From: Gracilaria gracilis
Lineage: Eukaryota; Rhodophyta; Florideophyceae; Gracilariales; Gracilariaceae
NCBI GenBank assembly: GCA_030374805.1
Contig: JARGSG010000183.1
Location: forward strand, 1,116,001-1,180,000
Direction: 5' to 3'
Length of the DNA: 64,000 nt
Positions 27,995 through 38,240 of the stretch are shown here, one piece after another (within the stretch, counting starts at the first letter, position 1; each line of letters starts with the position of its first letter). The notes below the pieces were generated by a model that was not told where the DNA came from, searched no databases, and was given only the letters and a program-made list of their open reading frames with translations. A program made the position numbers and the translations under genes.

Positions 27995-30166
27995 TTGGTC
28001 ACTATGGAAAGACCTAAAAGGATTACTCGTGGCTCTAGCGCGCCACCTAGCCACAAGGGTTCTGCTGCGGCTTCGGCCGCTAAACCCATTCTGGATAATC
28101 CCGAGGAGTTGCTTCGGCAACCTCGGGCCGGAACCTCAAAGGATACGGGCACTCAGCCACCGTTGGCTCCTGAACCTAACAAGGATTTGCCGACAACGGT
28201 TGAGGACCTTTGGCCCCAATTGGAAGATCGAGCGAAAGCTCTTTTTACCGCTACGGTTAATGAAGCTATGACCTCAATGGACATGGACGCCGTTACCCGC
28301 TTGGTGGTTGATCGAGCCGTGCACGAGCTCTCTCAACGCATACCTAAATTGGTTGAAACATACCTCTTAACGGATGCCCGGGAGCATATCTACCGAGTGG
28401 TTCAAGACCTTTGGGTTTCTGAAGGAATGGCGGAAGCCAAAACCCCTGGGGTGAATGTGGTTACTCGCATACCACAAGGGAACCCTGCTGGTTCTTCCGC
28501 ACCAATCAAGCCAATTCCGGCCGATAGTGCGTACCTACAAGGTTTAAGGCAAGGTCAAGAGGGCCATATAGAGATGAGCCCTCGAGACGTGTACTTGCCA
28601 CCCATTGGAGGTAACGTTCGAAAGGACACCAAGACTGGTGGACCTGAGGACGATTCGTCTGACCCAGATGAGGGGCGACGAAGAAGAAACCGCAAGGGTA
28701 AAGAAAGGAGGAGGAAAAAGGGAAAGAATCGCGGCTACGATTCTGACCCCGATTCCTCGAGCTCCGATACCGATACTGGTTCATCGTCGGATGATGACCG
28801 TAAAGGTAGACGCCAGAAGAGACCGAACAGGTTGGCGAAGAAGTCGTCAAAGAGAAACCAGAAAGGTAAGAAGAAACGGTACGAGTCGTCCGACTCGGAT
28901 TCGGACACCGATACAACCCTAGAGGTGCGTCAGCCGCTGAACGATATGTTCACCAAAGCGGTTGATTATAGGTCATATCGGTTGAGAAACCGATCCTCTG
29001 CTTACACCCAAGAGGTTGCGCAGAAGATCACCAAGCACCATAAGAAGCTCAGCTTCCAGATGGGTGATACTACCTTCACAGGTGATGATCCCATTGCGGT
29101 AATTGAGTTTCTACAGAAGTTCAAGATTGCATGCGACCAAAATGGTTTTTCCGAAGGCGCTGCCATGTGGTTATTCCAGTTTTACCTTAAAGGTCAAGCT
29201 TACCACTTGCTGCAAGGCAGGCTCCGAGGAAATACCCTGGCGGTTGATGACGAGGGGACAGAGATGTTAGAGACGTACCCAGAAGTGGTTAATTTCATGT
29301 TGGAAACTTACGCTACCGATGAGGTTATCCAGGAAGGTTACGCTGAGGTGCAGGCATATCGCCAACGCTCTAGCCAAACCGAAATGGAATTCTCGTTGGG
29401 CCTTTGGAATCTGGTTACCCGATGCGGTAATGTCTTTACCACTAGTAGGTTGAAGTCGCTCTTTGCCGACAATGTTGACAAAGCGATCCGTTCGCAGGTA
29501 CGCAATTACCTGGCGAACAACCGTAAGGTGGACTATAATGGGCTTGCCCGGTATGCCCAGGGACTAGGTGACACTCTCCGTCACGGAAAGAAGCCGTCGG
29601 CGTCCCATACCTCAAAGGATAAACCGAAACGGTCAGTATTGGAGCTAGAAGAAAGCACTACCTCAGAGGGAGATTCGCTCATTCGCGTACCAACAGGAAT
29701 GGCAGTTCATCTCGTGACTGCGCCGCAGGCTCAGTCACGAGCCACCTCCATTGGTAATTGGTCGTCGACAGTACCACCAGCTTCGGTAAGGTCGCCACCA
29801 AGTGCGGCGAGCACTCAACAAACCTCAACGGGTGGTTCTCAAGCATCTTCATATGCTACAGCACCAACCAATCCGGTTACCCGACCTACCTCTATGGCAA
29901 TGCGTGATCCCCAGACAGGTGGATTGGTTTGCTGGCTCTGTTTGTCGCCAGACCATCTGGCGAACAGATGTGACAAAATACCCCCAGGGGTGCGCGAACA
30001 TCTGATCAGTGCCAGGCAGCAAAACCACCGTAACCTATATGGATCTGGAAAGAGGGTACAAGCTCAACCATCACCATCTCAGGTTCATCTCGTCGAGGAA
30101 ACACCAATCTTGGAGAAGGACAGTCCCGCTCAGGAGGAGCAGGAAAACACCGAACGGTTAGCGTAG
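27995..30166 (+). CDS. gag: gag of the outer Ty3/gypsy element
   Basis: The 723-residue frame encodes a capsid-type protein. The N-terminal 200 residues are mixed. Residues about 220-310 alternate basic and Asp/Ser-rich blocks (RRRRNRKGKERRRKKGK, then DSDPDSSSSDTDTGSSSDDD), unusual for gag. The region from about residue 330 to 530 resembles the retrotransposon gag core (FLQKFKIACDQNGFSEG and YRQRSSQTEMEFSLGLWNL). A single CCHC zinc knuckle, CWLCLSPDHLANRC, lies near residue 650. The frame is open throughout. Confidence 0.9.
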   Translation: MVTMERPKRITRGSSAPPSHKGSAAASAAKPILDNPEELLRQPRAGTSKDTGTQPPLAPEPNKDLPTTVEDLWPQLEDRAKALFTATVNEAMTSMDMDAVTRLVVDRAVHELSQRIPKLVETYLLTDAREHIYRVVQDLWVSEGMAEAKTPGVNVVTRIPQGNPAGSSAPIKPIPADSAYLQGLRQGQEGHIEMSPRDVYLPPIGGNVRKDTKTGGPEDDSSDPDEGRRRRNRKGKERRRKKGKNRGYDSDPDSSSSDTDTGSSSDDDRKGRRQKRPNRLAKKSSKRNQKGKKKRYESSDSDSDTDTTLEVRQPLNDMFTKAVDYRSYRLRNRSSAYTQEVAQKITKHHKKLSFQMGDTTFTGDDPIAVIEFLQKFKIACDQNGFSEGAAMWLFQFYLKGQAYHLLQGRLRGNTLAVDDEGTEMLETYPEVVNFMLETYATDEVIQEGYAEVQAYRQRSSQTEMEFSLGLWNLVTRCGNVFTTSRLKSLFADNVDKAIRSQVRNYLANNRKVDYNGLARYAQGLGDTLRHGKKPSASHTSKDKPKRSVLELEESTTSEGDSLIRVPTGMAVHLVTAPQAQSRATSIGNWSSTVPPASVRSPPSAASTQQTSTGGSQASSYATAPTNPVTRPTSMAMRDPQTGGLVCWLCLSPDHLANRCDKIPPGVREHLISARQQNHRNLYGSGKRVQAQPSPSQVHLVEETPILEKDSPAQEEQENTERLA

Positions 30167-30186
30167 GGGCCACCCCTAACCGTGAA

Positions 30187-33100
30187 ATGGAAGGCCCGTC
30201 GATACCGGAACGGGAAACCTTAATCGTGGAAAAAGAAGAATCAGATGTACCCAATGTGGTGTGTCTAATGAAGTACAATAACTATAAAGTTAATGCTTCA
30301 GTAAGCTTTCTCAATTACCTACAGGTCCCCGTTGCGTGTGTACTCGATACCGGCGCCGGTCCGAATGTGCTAAACGCTCGCGTCATACCCGATGCGGTCT
30401 TGCGGAACATTCGGCCTGCCCCGACTATCAACCCGCTGGTGGACGCTAATGAGCGCCCACTGCACCTTAGAGGAATGTTAACCACTGTGGTACAACTTGG
30501 AACCTTGAAGGTGAAGCTCAATTTCTTTGTGGTGGATCGTCTGGCGACAGACTGTATCCTCGGGACCAACTTTATTGACAAACATGTCAAGGCAATTTTG
30601 CCAGGGTCCCGAACGGTCGCTCTCCGTCAAGGTGGTCGTATTGCTATACTGGGTAATACGCAGACCAAAAATGGTTGGCGTAAGAAGCCGAGGTTCAATA
30701 TACCCACCGAAACGGTTTCAAACAAGATACGGCTCACCAAATTGGTTTCAATTCCGGCTATGACCCAAATGGTAGTGAATGTCTCATGCGCAGTTCCAGG
30801 ATTGTTAATGCTACAGAACCATCCTAGGTTGGCAGAAAGACATCTCGCCTTGATGGCAAACGGGATTATCGACAACATCCCTAACCAATCCTTCAAGGTG
30901 TACTTGAGTAACTTTAGCAATCACATTGTTAAGTTACCCAAGAACACCACTATTGGAATCGCATTGCCGGCACCACAAGGGGTTTTCACGGTCTCACCTA
31001 ATGTGTTGGGCGAGGTCGCCACCTCTAAGGAAGGGGGAGGAACGGATGCGCCATACCCTGCATATGCGCCCCCGTTATCGACAAATACCAAAATGGAACA
31101 GAAGATCGCCAGTACCTTTAAGGTTAGGGATCAGGAAAAGACTATGGAACTGGACCCAGTGCGGAATTGGAGAGAGGAAGTCCAGATCGGTGCGGAGAAC
31201 CAGGCTCTCCGAGACCGGATCCTCAGTCTCTTAGAAGAATTTGAACCCATGTGGTCGGGCCGGTTGGGCCAAATTGAGGCTACAGAGCACCGTATTGATA
31301 TGGTGCCTGGCTGGAAACCCATTTACCAGCAGCCTTACCGTGCAGGTCCAAAAGCCCGGGAGGTTGAGCTCAATGAGGTCGAGAGAATGCTCCGTGAAGG
31401 TGTCATAGAACCAGCAAATGCGGACTGGGCCAGCCCTGTGGTTCTCGTCACAAAGAAGAATGATACCCGTATGCGGTTCTGTGTGGACTACAGACGACTG
31501 AATAGTATGACCATTAGGGATTCTTACCCAATACCTAGAATGGACGAGTGTATAGATTCGTTGGGCAACGCCAAGATCTTTACTACGCTCGATGCCAATT
31601 GTGGTTATTGGCAGGTACCTATCAGGGAAGAAGACAAGGACAAAACTACGTTTACTTGCCACGCTGGGTTATTCCGTTTTACGCGTATGCCCTTTGGGTT
31701 GCGAAATGCCCCGGCTACCTTTCAGAGGGCGTTAGATATAATCCTTTCGAAGGTGAAGTGGAGAACCGCTCTGGTATACATCGACGATGTAATCATATAT
31801 TCCAGAACGGTAGAGGAACATTTCCACCATGTTCGGGAAGTTTTGAACCTTTTGAGGGAATCTGGAGTAACGTTGAAGCTCCGCAAGTGCGAATTCTTCA
31901 CCAAAGAGGTAGAATACCTTGGTCATATCATCAGCCCTGGGAGGTTAGAAGTGACGCCGCGGAATATCCGGGCCGTGCAGGAGGCGAAGCCACCCACGTC
32001 CCAGACGGAAATCCGATCCTTTATAGGTTTGTGCAATGTGTACCGCCGGTTTATCAAGGGATTTGCCAAGATAGCGGCTCCCCTCAACAGGAAGCTGCTG
32101 AAAAGTCAACCTACAAGATTTGAATGTCTTACCAATGAGGAAATGGATGCGTTCGAGGCGCTGAAACATGCGCTCTTGACACCTCCCATCTTGGCATTAC
32201 CCAAAGCTGGTTTACGATACACGTTGGATACTGACGCTTCGGACGCCCAAATTGGTTGTTGTCTTATGCAAGAGCAAGAAAACGGCGACAAACTACCTAT
32301 AGGGTACTGGAGCCGTGCTTTGCACGCTGCAGAAAAGAACTACACAACAACCGAAAAGGAATGTCTGGCAGTAGTCTGGAGCATGTTGATGCTCCGTCCC
32401 TACCTATATGGTGAAAGGTTCACGCTTCGAACCGACCATGATGCCCTACGGTGGATACTGGGTCTGGCCGACGCATCAGGCAGACTTGCCCGATGGCGGT
32501 TACGACTTTCAGAGTTTGAGTATGACGTACAGTACCGTCCAGGTATCAAGCACAATGTCGCAGACGCGATGTCTCGCATTACCACAGATTGTTTGGACAC
32601 CGAGCCGGTAGAGGATGATATCCCATGCTTTACCATCTCTACCAACCCTGATGGTGATACCTTAGAAGGTTACTGGACTCTACCCGAAGAGGATACGTGG
32701 TTTAGTGATGCCATCGCTCGGGAAATACTCGCCCTCGAGGAAACAGACGTCATGCCAATTACCCGCGAGGAATTCCTGAGAGAGCAAGCAAACGATGTTT
32801 ATTGCCGCTCTCTCATGGACCAAGTAGGTATGAAAGACTCGAACTTTGACGTCGACCGAAATGGTTTCCTAGTGAGGCGAGCTCCTATTGATGGTTCCCT
32901 TCAGAAGGTAGTGCCCAAGGTGCTGCGCCCTCGGGTGCTGTACCTAGCCCACTACCCAAGGCTATCAGGACACCCTGGAGGTACGAGAATGTACTGCACC
33001 TTGAGGCAAGGATACTACTGGCCTCATATGGCTAATGATATATATACCTTTGTAGGTCAATGTGAATCTTGCGTACGTACCCGTGGAGGTCTCCGGAAGC

Positions 33101-34443
33101 ACAGGAAATACTTGAAGTTATTCCCTGCAGCGGGTCCTCTCGAGTTCGTCGCAATAGACCTTCTGGGTCCATTACCAAAAACCACAAGGGGATATCAGTA
33201 CATCATCGTAATCACCGACAGGTTCTCGAAGCTCACGCGAGCGATACCCTTGAAGGACACGAAATCGACGACCCTCGCGGTGGCGTTCTTGAACAATTGG
33301 ATCTACCCGTATGGTGCACCGCTTTATCTACTTACCGACAATGGTTCGAACTTAGCTTCGAAGTTCTTTGAAGCTGTTTGTAACCTCTTGGGTATTAAGC
33401 ACTACTTCACTACTGCCTACCATCCGCAAACGAATGGGCAAGTGGAGCGCTTTAACCGAACACTGGTATCTAGGCTGCGACATTATACGGAAGAACACCA
33501 AACTGGTTGGGACGAGCTCGTGCAGCCCTTGACATATGCATATAACCTTCAGGTTCATCGAGCGACGCAAACTACGCCGTTCGATCTAATACTGTCAAGA
33601 CACCCACCAGGTATTGTTGTTGAAGGGGACCCATTAGGACAAGAAGCCGCCGGAGCGCTCACACCGTCACAGGTCAAACGGAATACCCTTTTGAGGTTGA
33701 GACGTGCTCTCAAGTATGCTGAAAGCAAGCTCACAGCATCCCAGAAGCGGTACAAGGAGGACTACGACCGAAAGGTAACCCAAGTGGTAACTGCTACGCC
33801 GGGTCAATATGTCTTTATTGACCACCCTCCGAAAGGAGCTAAGCCACGACCGGGTGATGAGGCCGATGATGAAGCTATTGATAGAGATATCAATTCCAAG
33901 CTTCTTCCGAAATCATCGGGACCTTTCAAGGTAGTTCGAGCAACCGACCACACAGTGACGGTGAACCAAGATGGTGTAGAGAATACGATCTCTATTGACC
34001 GAATCACGGTTGCACCTCAGACGGTTCAGTCCAGGAAGGAACGCGGAGAATCCGCGCGTGACCCACAAGCGGTTGCCCTGAGGACTCAGCCCCGGGAAGA
34101 CGGGACACCCATCGAGGTTAATGATGACGCACAGGGTGACGACCCAGACTACGTACCACCTGCGGGGATTACGGTTGCTCCTTCAGAGGAAACACCTACC
34201 CCTAGTGGTACCGATGCTCATCTAAACCAAAGTGGTGAAACGATACCAGCCCAGGTCTCTAATGAGTTCCCAGTGGAACGCCTTGTAGGTCACCGCCGTA
34301 CCCCAGATGGTCTAAAGTACACCGTACGTTGGTATGGCTGGGGCGCCGATGGTGACACTGCTGAGCCTCCCTCAGCCATACCACACCATTTCAGGGTAAG
34401 CTACTGGAACCGCAAAGGAGTGGACATGCCGAATGATGGGTAA
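30187..34443 (+). CDS. pol: pol of the outer Ty3/gypsy element, with C-terminal chromodomain
   Basis: The frame of 1418 residues is uninterrupted. In order: aspartic protease (VLDTGAGPN near residue 54), reverse transcriptase (YIDDV near 532), RNase H (TLDTDASD near 679), the integrase zinc-binding HHCC region (about 920-965), the integrase core (AIDLLGPLP, LTDNGSN, HPQTNGQVERFNR), and a chromodomain near 1358-1400 (VERLVGHRRTPDG, VRWYGWG). Chromodomains in this family are thought to steer integration to particular chromatin. gag and pol lie in different frames, as is common in Ty3/gypsy elements, where pol is usually reached by frameshift. Confidence 0.93.
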   Translation: MEGPSIPERETLIVEKEESDVPNVVCLMKYNNYKVNASVSFLNYLQVPVACVLDTGAGPNVLNARVIPDAVLRNIRPAPTINPLVDANERPLHLRGMLTTVVQLGTLKVKLNFFVVDRLATDCILGTNFIDKHVKAILPGSRTVALRQGGRIAILGNTQTKNGWRKKPRFNIPTETVSNKIRLTKLVSIPAMTQMVVNVSCAVPGLLMLQNHPRLAERHLALMANGIIDNIPNQSFKVYLSNFSNHIVKLPKNTTIGIALPAPQGVFTVSPNVLGEVATSKEGGGTDAPYPAYAPPLSTNTKMEQKIASTFKVRDQEKTMELDPVRNWREEVQIGAENQALRDRILSLLEEFEPMWSGRLGQIEATEHRIDMVPGWKPIYQQPYRAGPKAREVELNEVERMLREGVIEPANADWASPVVLVTKKNDTRMRFCVDYRRLNSMTIRDSYPIPRMDECIDSLGNAKIFTTLDANCGYWQVPIREEDKDKTTFTCHAGLFRFTRMPFGLRNAPATFQRALDIILSKVKWRTALVYIDDVIIYSRTVEEHFHHVREVLNLLRESGVTLKLRKCEFFTKEVEYLGHIISPGRLEVTPRNIRAVQEAKPPTSQTEIRSFIGLCNVYRRFIKGFAKIAAPLNRKLLKSQPTRFECLTNEEMDAFEALKHALLTPPILALPKAGLRYTLDTDASDAQIGCCLMQEQENGDKLPIGYWSRALHAAEKNYTTTEKECLAVVWSMLMLRPYLYGERFTLRTDHDALRWILGLADASGRLARWRLRLSEFEYDVQYRPGIKHNVADAMSRITTDCLDTEPVEDDIPCFTISTNPDGDTLEGYWTLPEEDTWFSDAIAREILALEETDVMPITREEFLREQANDVYCRSLMDQVGMKDSNFDVDRNGFLVRRAPIDGSLQKVVPKVLRPRVLYLAHYPRLSGHPGGTRMYCTLRQGYYWPHMANDIYTFVGQCESCVRTRGGLRKHRKYLKLFPAAGPLEFVAIDLLGPLPKTTRGYQYIIVITDRFSKLTRAIPLKDTKSTTLAVAFLNNWIYPYGAPLYLLTDNGSNLASKFFEAVCNLLGIKHYFTTAYHPQTNGQVERFNRTLVSRLRHYTEEHQTGWDELVQPLTYAYNLQVHRATQTTPFDLILSRHPPGIVVEGDPLGQEAAGALTPSQVKRNTLLRLRRALKYAESKLTASQKRYKEDYDRKVTQVVTATPGQYVFIDHPPKGAKPRPGDEADDEAIDRDINSKLLPKSSGPFKVVRATDHTVTVNQDGVENTISIDRITVAPQTVQSRKERGESARDPQAVALRTQPREDGTPIEVNDDAQGDDPDYVPPAGITVAPSEETPTPSGTDAHLNQSGETIPAQVSNEFPVERLVGHRRTPDGLKYTVRWYGWGADGDTAEPPSAIPHHFRVSYWNRKGVDMPNDG

Positions 34444-35092
34444 ACCTTAGAGGTAATGCAGTCCCCCAAGGAAGGGGGAAAAGCACATTGTAATGAGGAG
34501 TACCAAAGTCGGTTCGGACGCTCACCGGGAAGGTACAACCAGAAGGAAACATTCCATGAGGGTACGTCCAAGGAGCGGTAGCGCTAAAGACGGACGCACC
34601 GTTGTACGCGCGCCGTTGCACACGCGCCATGCATGTGCGCGGCACGCGCGCGAACCCGCACGGTGGAAATATTCAAAAAATTGGATTTTTTTATTTGACG
34701 AGGCATACGCGCGCTGTTCGTGGCGCGCCATGCGGAGTAACCGATTCGGTTTACACTATTGTGTGTAGGGAGCGAACAACGGCATGGTCAAAAAATCTAA
34801 GTATTTTGACCGTGGCGCGCTCCCGAATCGGCCATTCCCAGCCTCTGAAACCCCTTGGTTCTCGAGATACAGACCAAAAGGGTTTTCTGCGTTTTCACTA
34901 CCATCTGGAGGGGTAATTTTCCGGTCGAATTTTTTGATTCGCCTTGCAAGTAACCTCCGGGGTAAAGCACCGCACGTGCGCCCATGCATGGTGAGAGGCC
35001 ATGCAGAACCATCTCGGTACATTGCTGGCCACTGCGCGCAAGCGCTTGGCACAAATAAGACCTCATGGGAAGCGAAACCGCTCGCTGCGCCG
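34444..35092 (+). other. Outer element 3' non-coding part, left of the inner insertion
   Basis: No coding frame is supported. It starts with the small hairpin ACCTTAGAGGT (34444-34454). AGGAAGGGGG at 34469-34478 repeats the polypurine motif next to the 3' LTR at 48111-48120. The middle is rich in CGCG words. The last five bases, CGCCG (35088-35092), are the target duplicated by the inner element. Confidence 0.7.
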
Positions 35093-35953
35093 TGTAGTGC
35101 AATGGCCCTTTACAGGGGATGCGCGTTACAGCTCTTCATAAGAGTTTGATCCGTTTCCGGTCTCGCCACCGCTAGATAGGACTAGTTATTAGTTTATTAT
35201 GCCCATTATGGGGTGCGCCTAGGAAGGGTAGTAATTGTAGACACGTGTGTCTGCAATGGCCCGATGTCGGGTGCGCCGTGGCAATCCCTCACGGGTAGTC
35301 CACGTGTAGTGTCATGGCCGGCAGTGCCGGTTACTTAGATATTTACTTGATATTTTCAAGTGCCGTATATAAGTGGCGGCACTTGCCGCCACTGTACGGA
35401 AGTAAACCTCAAGGAGGACTTTGGCTCTGACTTGTCGCAGCTTGCGCCCGACTCTAGCCCACTTCTTGGGAAAGTCGCCGCATATCCGGACTTGTCAACC
35501 GCCTCTACCATCGAGGAGTTCTGGACCGTCGTTACGGCTATTTCTTTATTGTTTTTCCGTCACCATTGGTGCATCTTCCGTCATACGGCTCTTGCTGCTT
35601 CGCCCTGTTATACAGGTTGTCCCTTTTGGTATTGGGCTTGCCGCCCCACTCTCGTGAGTCAGTGCTCCGCTGCGCGGCTCATTTGTTGATCCCTCGTTGC
35701 CCATTCCGTTGGGTTGGATACTGCCATACGTATTGGTTCGTCCGACAGTGTCGGTTTCTAAAGCTGATTCTTCACCCCTCCACCTCCGACTGCACGCCCA
35801 GATCGGGGCCACCCGGACTTACACCCGGCTCGTGTTGGCCCTATCGGAGGGTTCTGCCGCTCGACTGCCCTTCACAGGGAGCAGGGCCTGAACACCCTGA
35901 GGTGCTCGTCCGCGACGCGGCTTGTTGTTTCCCGTCGAGGGCTTTGCACCACA
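35093..35953 (+). repeat. 5' LTR of the inner Ty3/gypsy element
   Basis: It matches 45976-46837 almost exactly. TATATAAG at 35366-35373 is a good TATA box, directly followed by a 9-bp-arm perfect hairpin (GTGGCGGCA/TGCCGCCAC) at 35373-35392. Further perfect hairpins lie at 35106-35117, 35202-35212, 35239-35252, 35260-35271 and 35742-35754. The region downstream of the TATA box contains open frames that are not supported as genes. Confidence 0.95.
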
Positions 35954-35956
35954 AAC

Positions 35957-35974
35957 TGGTCTCCCGACTTAGAA
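35957..35974 (+). promoter_or_regulatory. Primer-binding site of the inner element
   Basis: TGGTCTCCCGACTTAGAA starts three bases after the 5' LTR and is identical over 18 bases to the site of the outer element at 27860-27877. Confidence 0.75.
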
Positions 35975-36117
35975 TCGGCTTTGTTTGCCAACATTCGTTG
36001 GAGTTCGGCTCTGTTGTTTGGAGCCCAATCGTTGGGAGTGCCCGTTTCAACGTTTCCTTTATTGTCCGTTTTCGGAAGTCGCTCTGGTTGTGAATTGGCC
36101 GACTGTGTCGGATAACG

Positions 36118-38139
36118 ATGTCGTCCCGTGGCAAGGGTGGCCCCTCTAAGGCTGCTTCTGTGCCCGGAGCATCCGGATTTTCGCAGAGTTTGCCTCCGTT
36201 GCCGAAGGATATCCTGGATGTCTCAGGCAATGAAGACCGGAATCCGGCTTCCCGGGGTGCCCGTTCTGATACGGAGCCCCCCATCACCACTCGTGGACCC
36301 GCTGAATCCGCGCCTGCGGCACAATCCGCTACCGCGGCCGAAGCTATGTCGTCCAAGTCCGACGAGTTTACCCTCCGAGAAGTTGAGGCCCACGTGCGAA
36401 TCCTGCAGAGTTCGCAGGTTGGCCTGAGTCAGGAGATAACGAAGATCCGGCAACGGCTTGATGAAGCCCATGTTCGGGATTTTTCGGACGACGTCCGTGT
36501 TCTACGGTCTGATGTCAACCAGATCATGGAAGACCGACAAGTGTCGGCTGCCCTGCACGAGCAGGCTGCTGAACGCTTAAACCGCTTGGCGGCCCGTCTG
36601 GAGACGGTCGAGCAAACCATCATTGCTGATGCAGTTGTGCCCGGAGTTCCGGCTTCTGAGCATTCTCAGCATTCGCACCGCTCCCGGGATCGCCCGGCTC
36701 GAAAGAAGAAGGTCAAAGTGGAGTCTGACTCATCTTCTTCTTCCTCTTCTGAAGAGGAAGCCCACCAAGGGGGTTCTTCATCCGATTCGTCGGCAAGCGA
36801 GAACGACCGCTCTCGTCATCGCGCTTCCCATTCTCGGGCTACTGAAGCCACATATGGCGTTGCGCGAGGCCGTACGAAAGGACGGAAACACCTTGGATTA
36901 AAGGAGCTGAAGCCGACGAACTTACTGTATCGGAAGCTACTATCGTACCGATTTTATCGGCTAGAGGACACTACGCCACGGAGGACTCCTCGTGGAACTG
37001 GCAAGGTGCGAAATCATCTTCGCCAAATGGAGCTTACACTCAAGCCCCATAAGTTCTCGGGGGAGGATCCAATTCTGGTCTTGGACTTTCTTGCCCGCTT
37101 CGTAGCGGAAGCCGAAGTACTTCGGATGAGCGAGGCACAGGCCTACATCGCGCTGCCCTATTTTCTAACGGGGTTAGCCGAAGACCAATACAATTCGGTT
37201 CGTGGGTCGTCTCGAGCCTCCGAAGGAGGAGTTACGTGCTGGCCGGAAGCGGTACAATATCTCCTACGCTCTTACGCGACAGGCAATGCGATACAGGGTG
37301 CTATACTCGCGCTGCGAGACACGAAGCAGAAAGCCGACGAGTCGGAAACTGTTTACTCCACACGCCTGAATAAGGCCTTTCACCGCTGTGGTAACGTGTA
37401 CTCTGCGGCCGAGCGATGCACCATGTTTGTTGATGGCTTAGACCGATCGATTCGGACTCTCGTTGCCCGTCGTCGGGAAGATAAACGCCGGATTACCTAT
37501 CTGGAACTCGTACAATTTGCCCAAGCTGAGGGAGATGCATTCCGAGCACGTGTCGGCACTAAGACGCATACGCGCCGACTCCTTCACTTGGAGGGCAGAG
37601 ACTCTTCTTTGCCTCATTCACGAGGACCAGCCCAGGATGGGTACGACAACGTTCACCTGTTACAGGACGATGGTTCTATGCCAACATCGGAATTGCCGTC
37701 GACGACGGAACCGTCTTCTGCTGACGCAGACGCCGTTCTGTACGCCGGACGTCAAGTCCCGGCATTGCACGTGCCGCATTCTGGCGGATATCGTACGCAA
37801 CGTCCTGGTTGGAGGGATCCCTATCCTCCACGACAGGAGCGCCGACAGCCGAATCCGGAACCTCCGGGTCCCCGGCACCTTATTTGCCACACCTGTTACA
37901 GGCATGGACACATCGCTCCGAATTGTCTAATGCCCATCCGGGATATGGCGAAAATCATACCTCAGTATGAGTTGTTGACGCCCGCTGAACGGGAACGTGT
38001 TCCCAACAAATCGTACCTTCGTGCGAAGGCGGAAACTCAGTCTGAGAAACAGGGAACGGAGCCACCTCATGGTGGAAACGTAGCCGCTCCTGCGGAATCG
38101 CAACCTCCGCAGACTGGCGGCGAAGCTCAGAAAAACTGA
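36118..38139 (+). CDS. gag: gag of the inner Ty3/gypsy element
   Basis: The 673-residue frame has a helical N-terminal segment (about residues 80-170, REVEAHVRILQSSQVGLSQE), then a Ser/Glu/Asp-rich stretch with basic residues (about 195-245), and then a capsid-like region (PHKFSGEDPILVLDFLARF near 307-325). One CCHC zinc knuckle, CHTCYRHGHIAPNC, lies near residue 592. The layout parallels the outer gag, including the acidic-basic region before the capsid core. Confidence 0.88.
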   Translation: MSSRGKGGPSKAASVPGASGFSQSLPPLPKDILDVSGNEDRNPASRGARSDTEPPITTRGPAESAPAAQSATAAEAMSSKSDEFTLREVEAHVRILQSSQVGLSQEITKIRQRLDEAHVRDFSDDVRVLRSDVNQIMEDRQVSAALHEQAAERLNRLAARLETVEQTIIADAVVPGVPASEHSQHSHRSRDRPARKKKVKVESDSSSSSSSEEEAHQGGSSSDSSASENDRSRHRASHSRATEATYGVARGRTKGRKHLGLKELKPTNLLYRKLLSYRFYRLEDTTPRRTPRGTGKVRNHLRQMELTLKPHKFSGEDPILVLDFLARFVAEAEVLRMSEAQAYIALPYFLTGLAEDQYNSVRGSSRASEGGVTCWPEAVQYLLRSYATGNAIQGAILALRDTKQKADESETVYSTRLNKAFHRCGNVYSAAERCTMFVDGLDRSIRTLVARRREDKRRITYLELVQFAQAEGDAFRARVGTKTHTRRLLHLEGRDSSLPHSRGPAQDGYDNVHLLQDDGSMPTSELPSTTEPSSADADAVLYAGRQVPALHVPHSGGYRTQRPGWRDPYPPRQERRQPNPEPPGPRHLICHTCYRHGHIAPNCLMPIRDMAKIIPQYELLTPAERERVPNKSYLRAKAETQSEKQGTEPPHGGNVAAPAESQPPQTGGEAQKN

Positions 38140-38240
38140 GCACGGGAGCCTCCAGCAATGGAGAGGCGTCCCCTGCGACGGGGTCAAGTACGCCTGGGGC
38201 TGAGAAGCCTCGCTCCCAGGTCACTATCCTTTCGAGGAAA

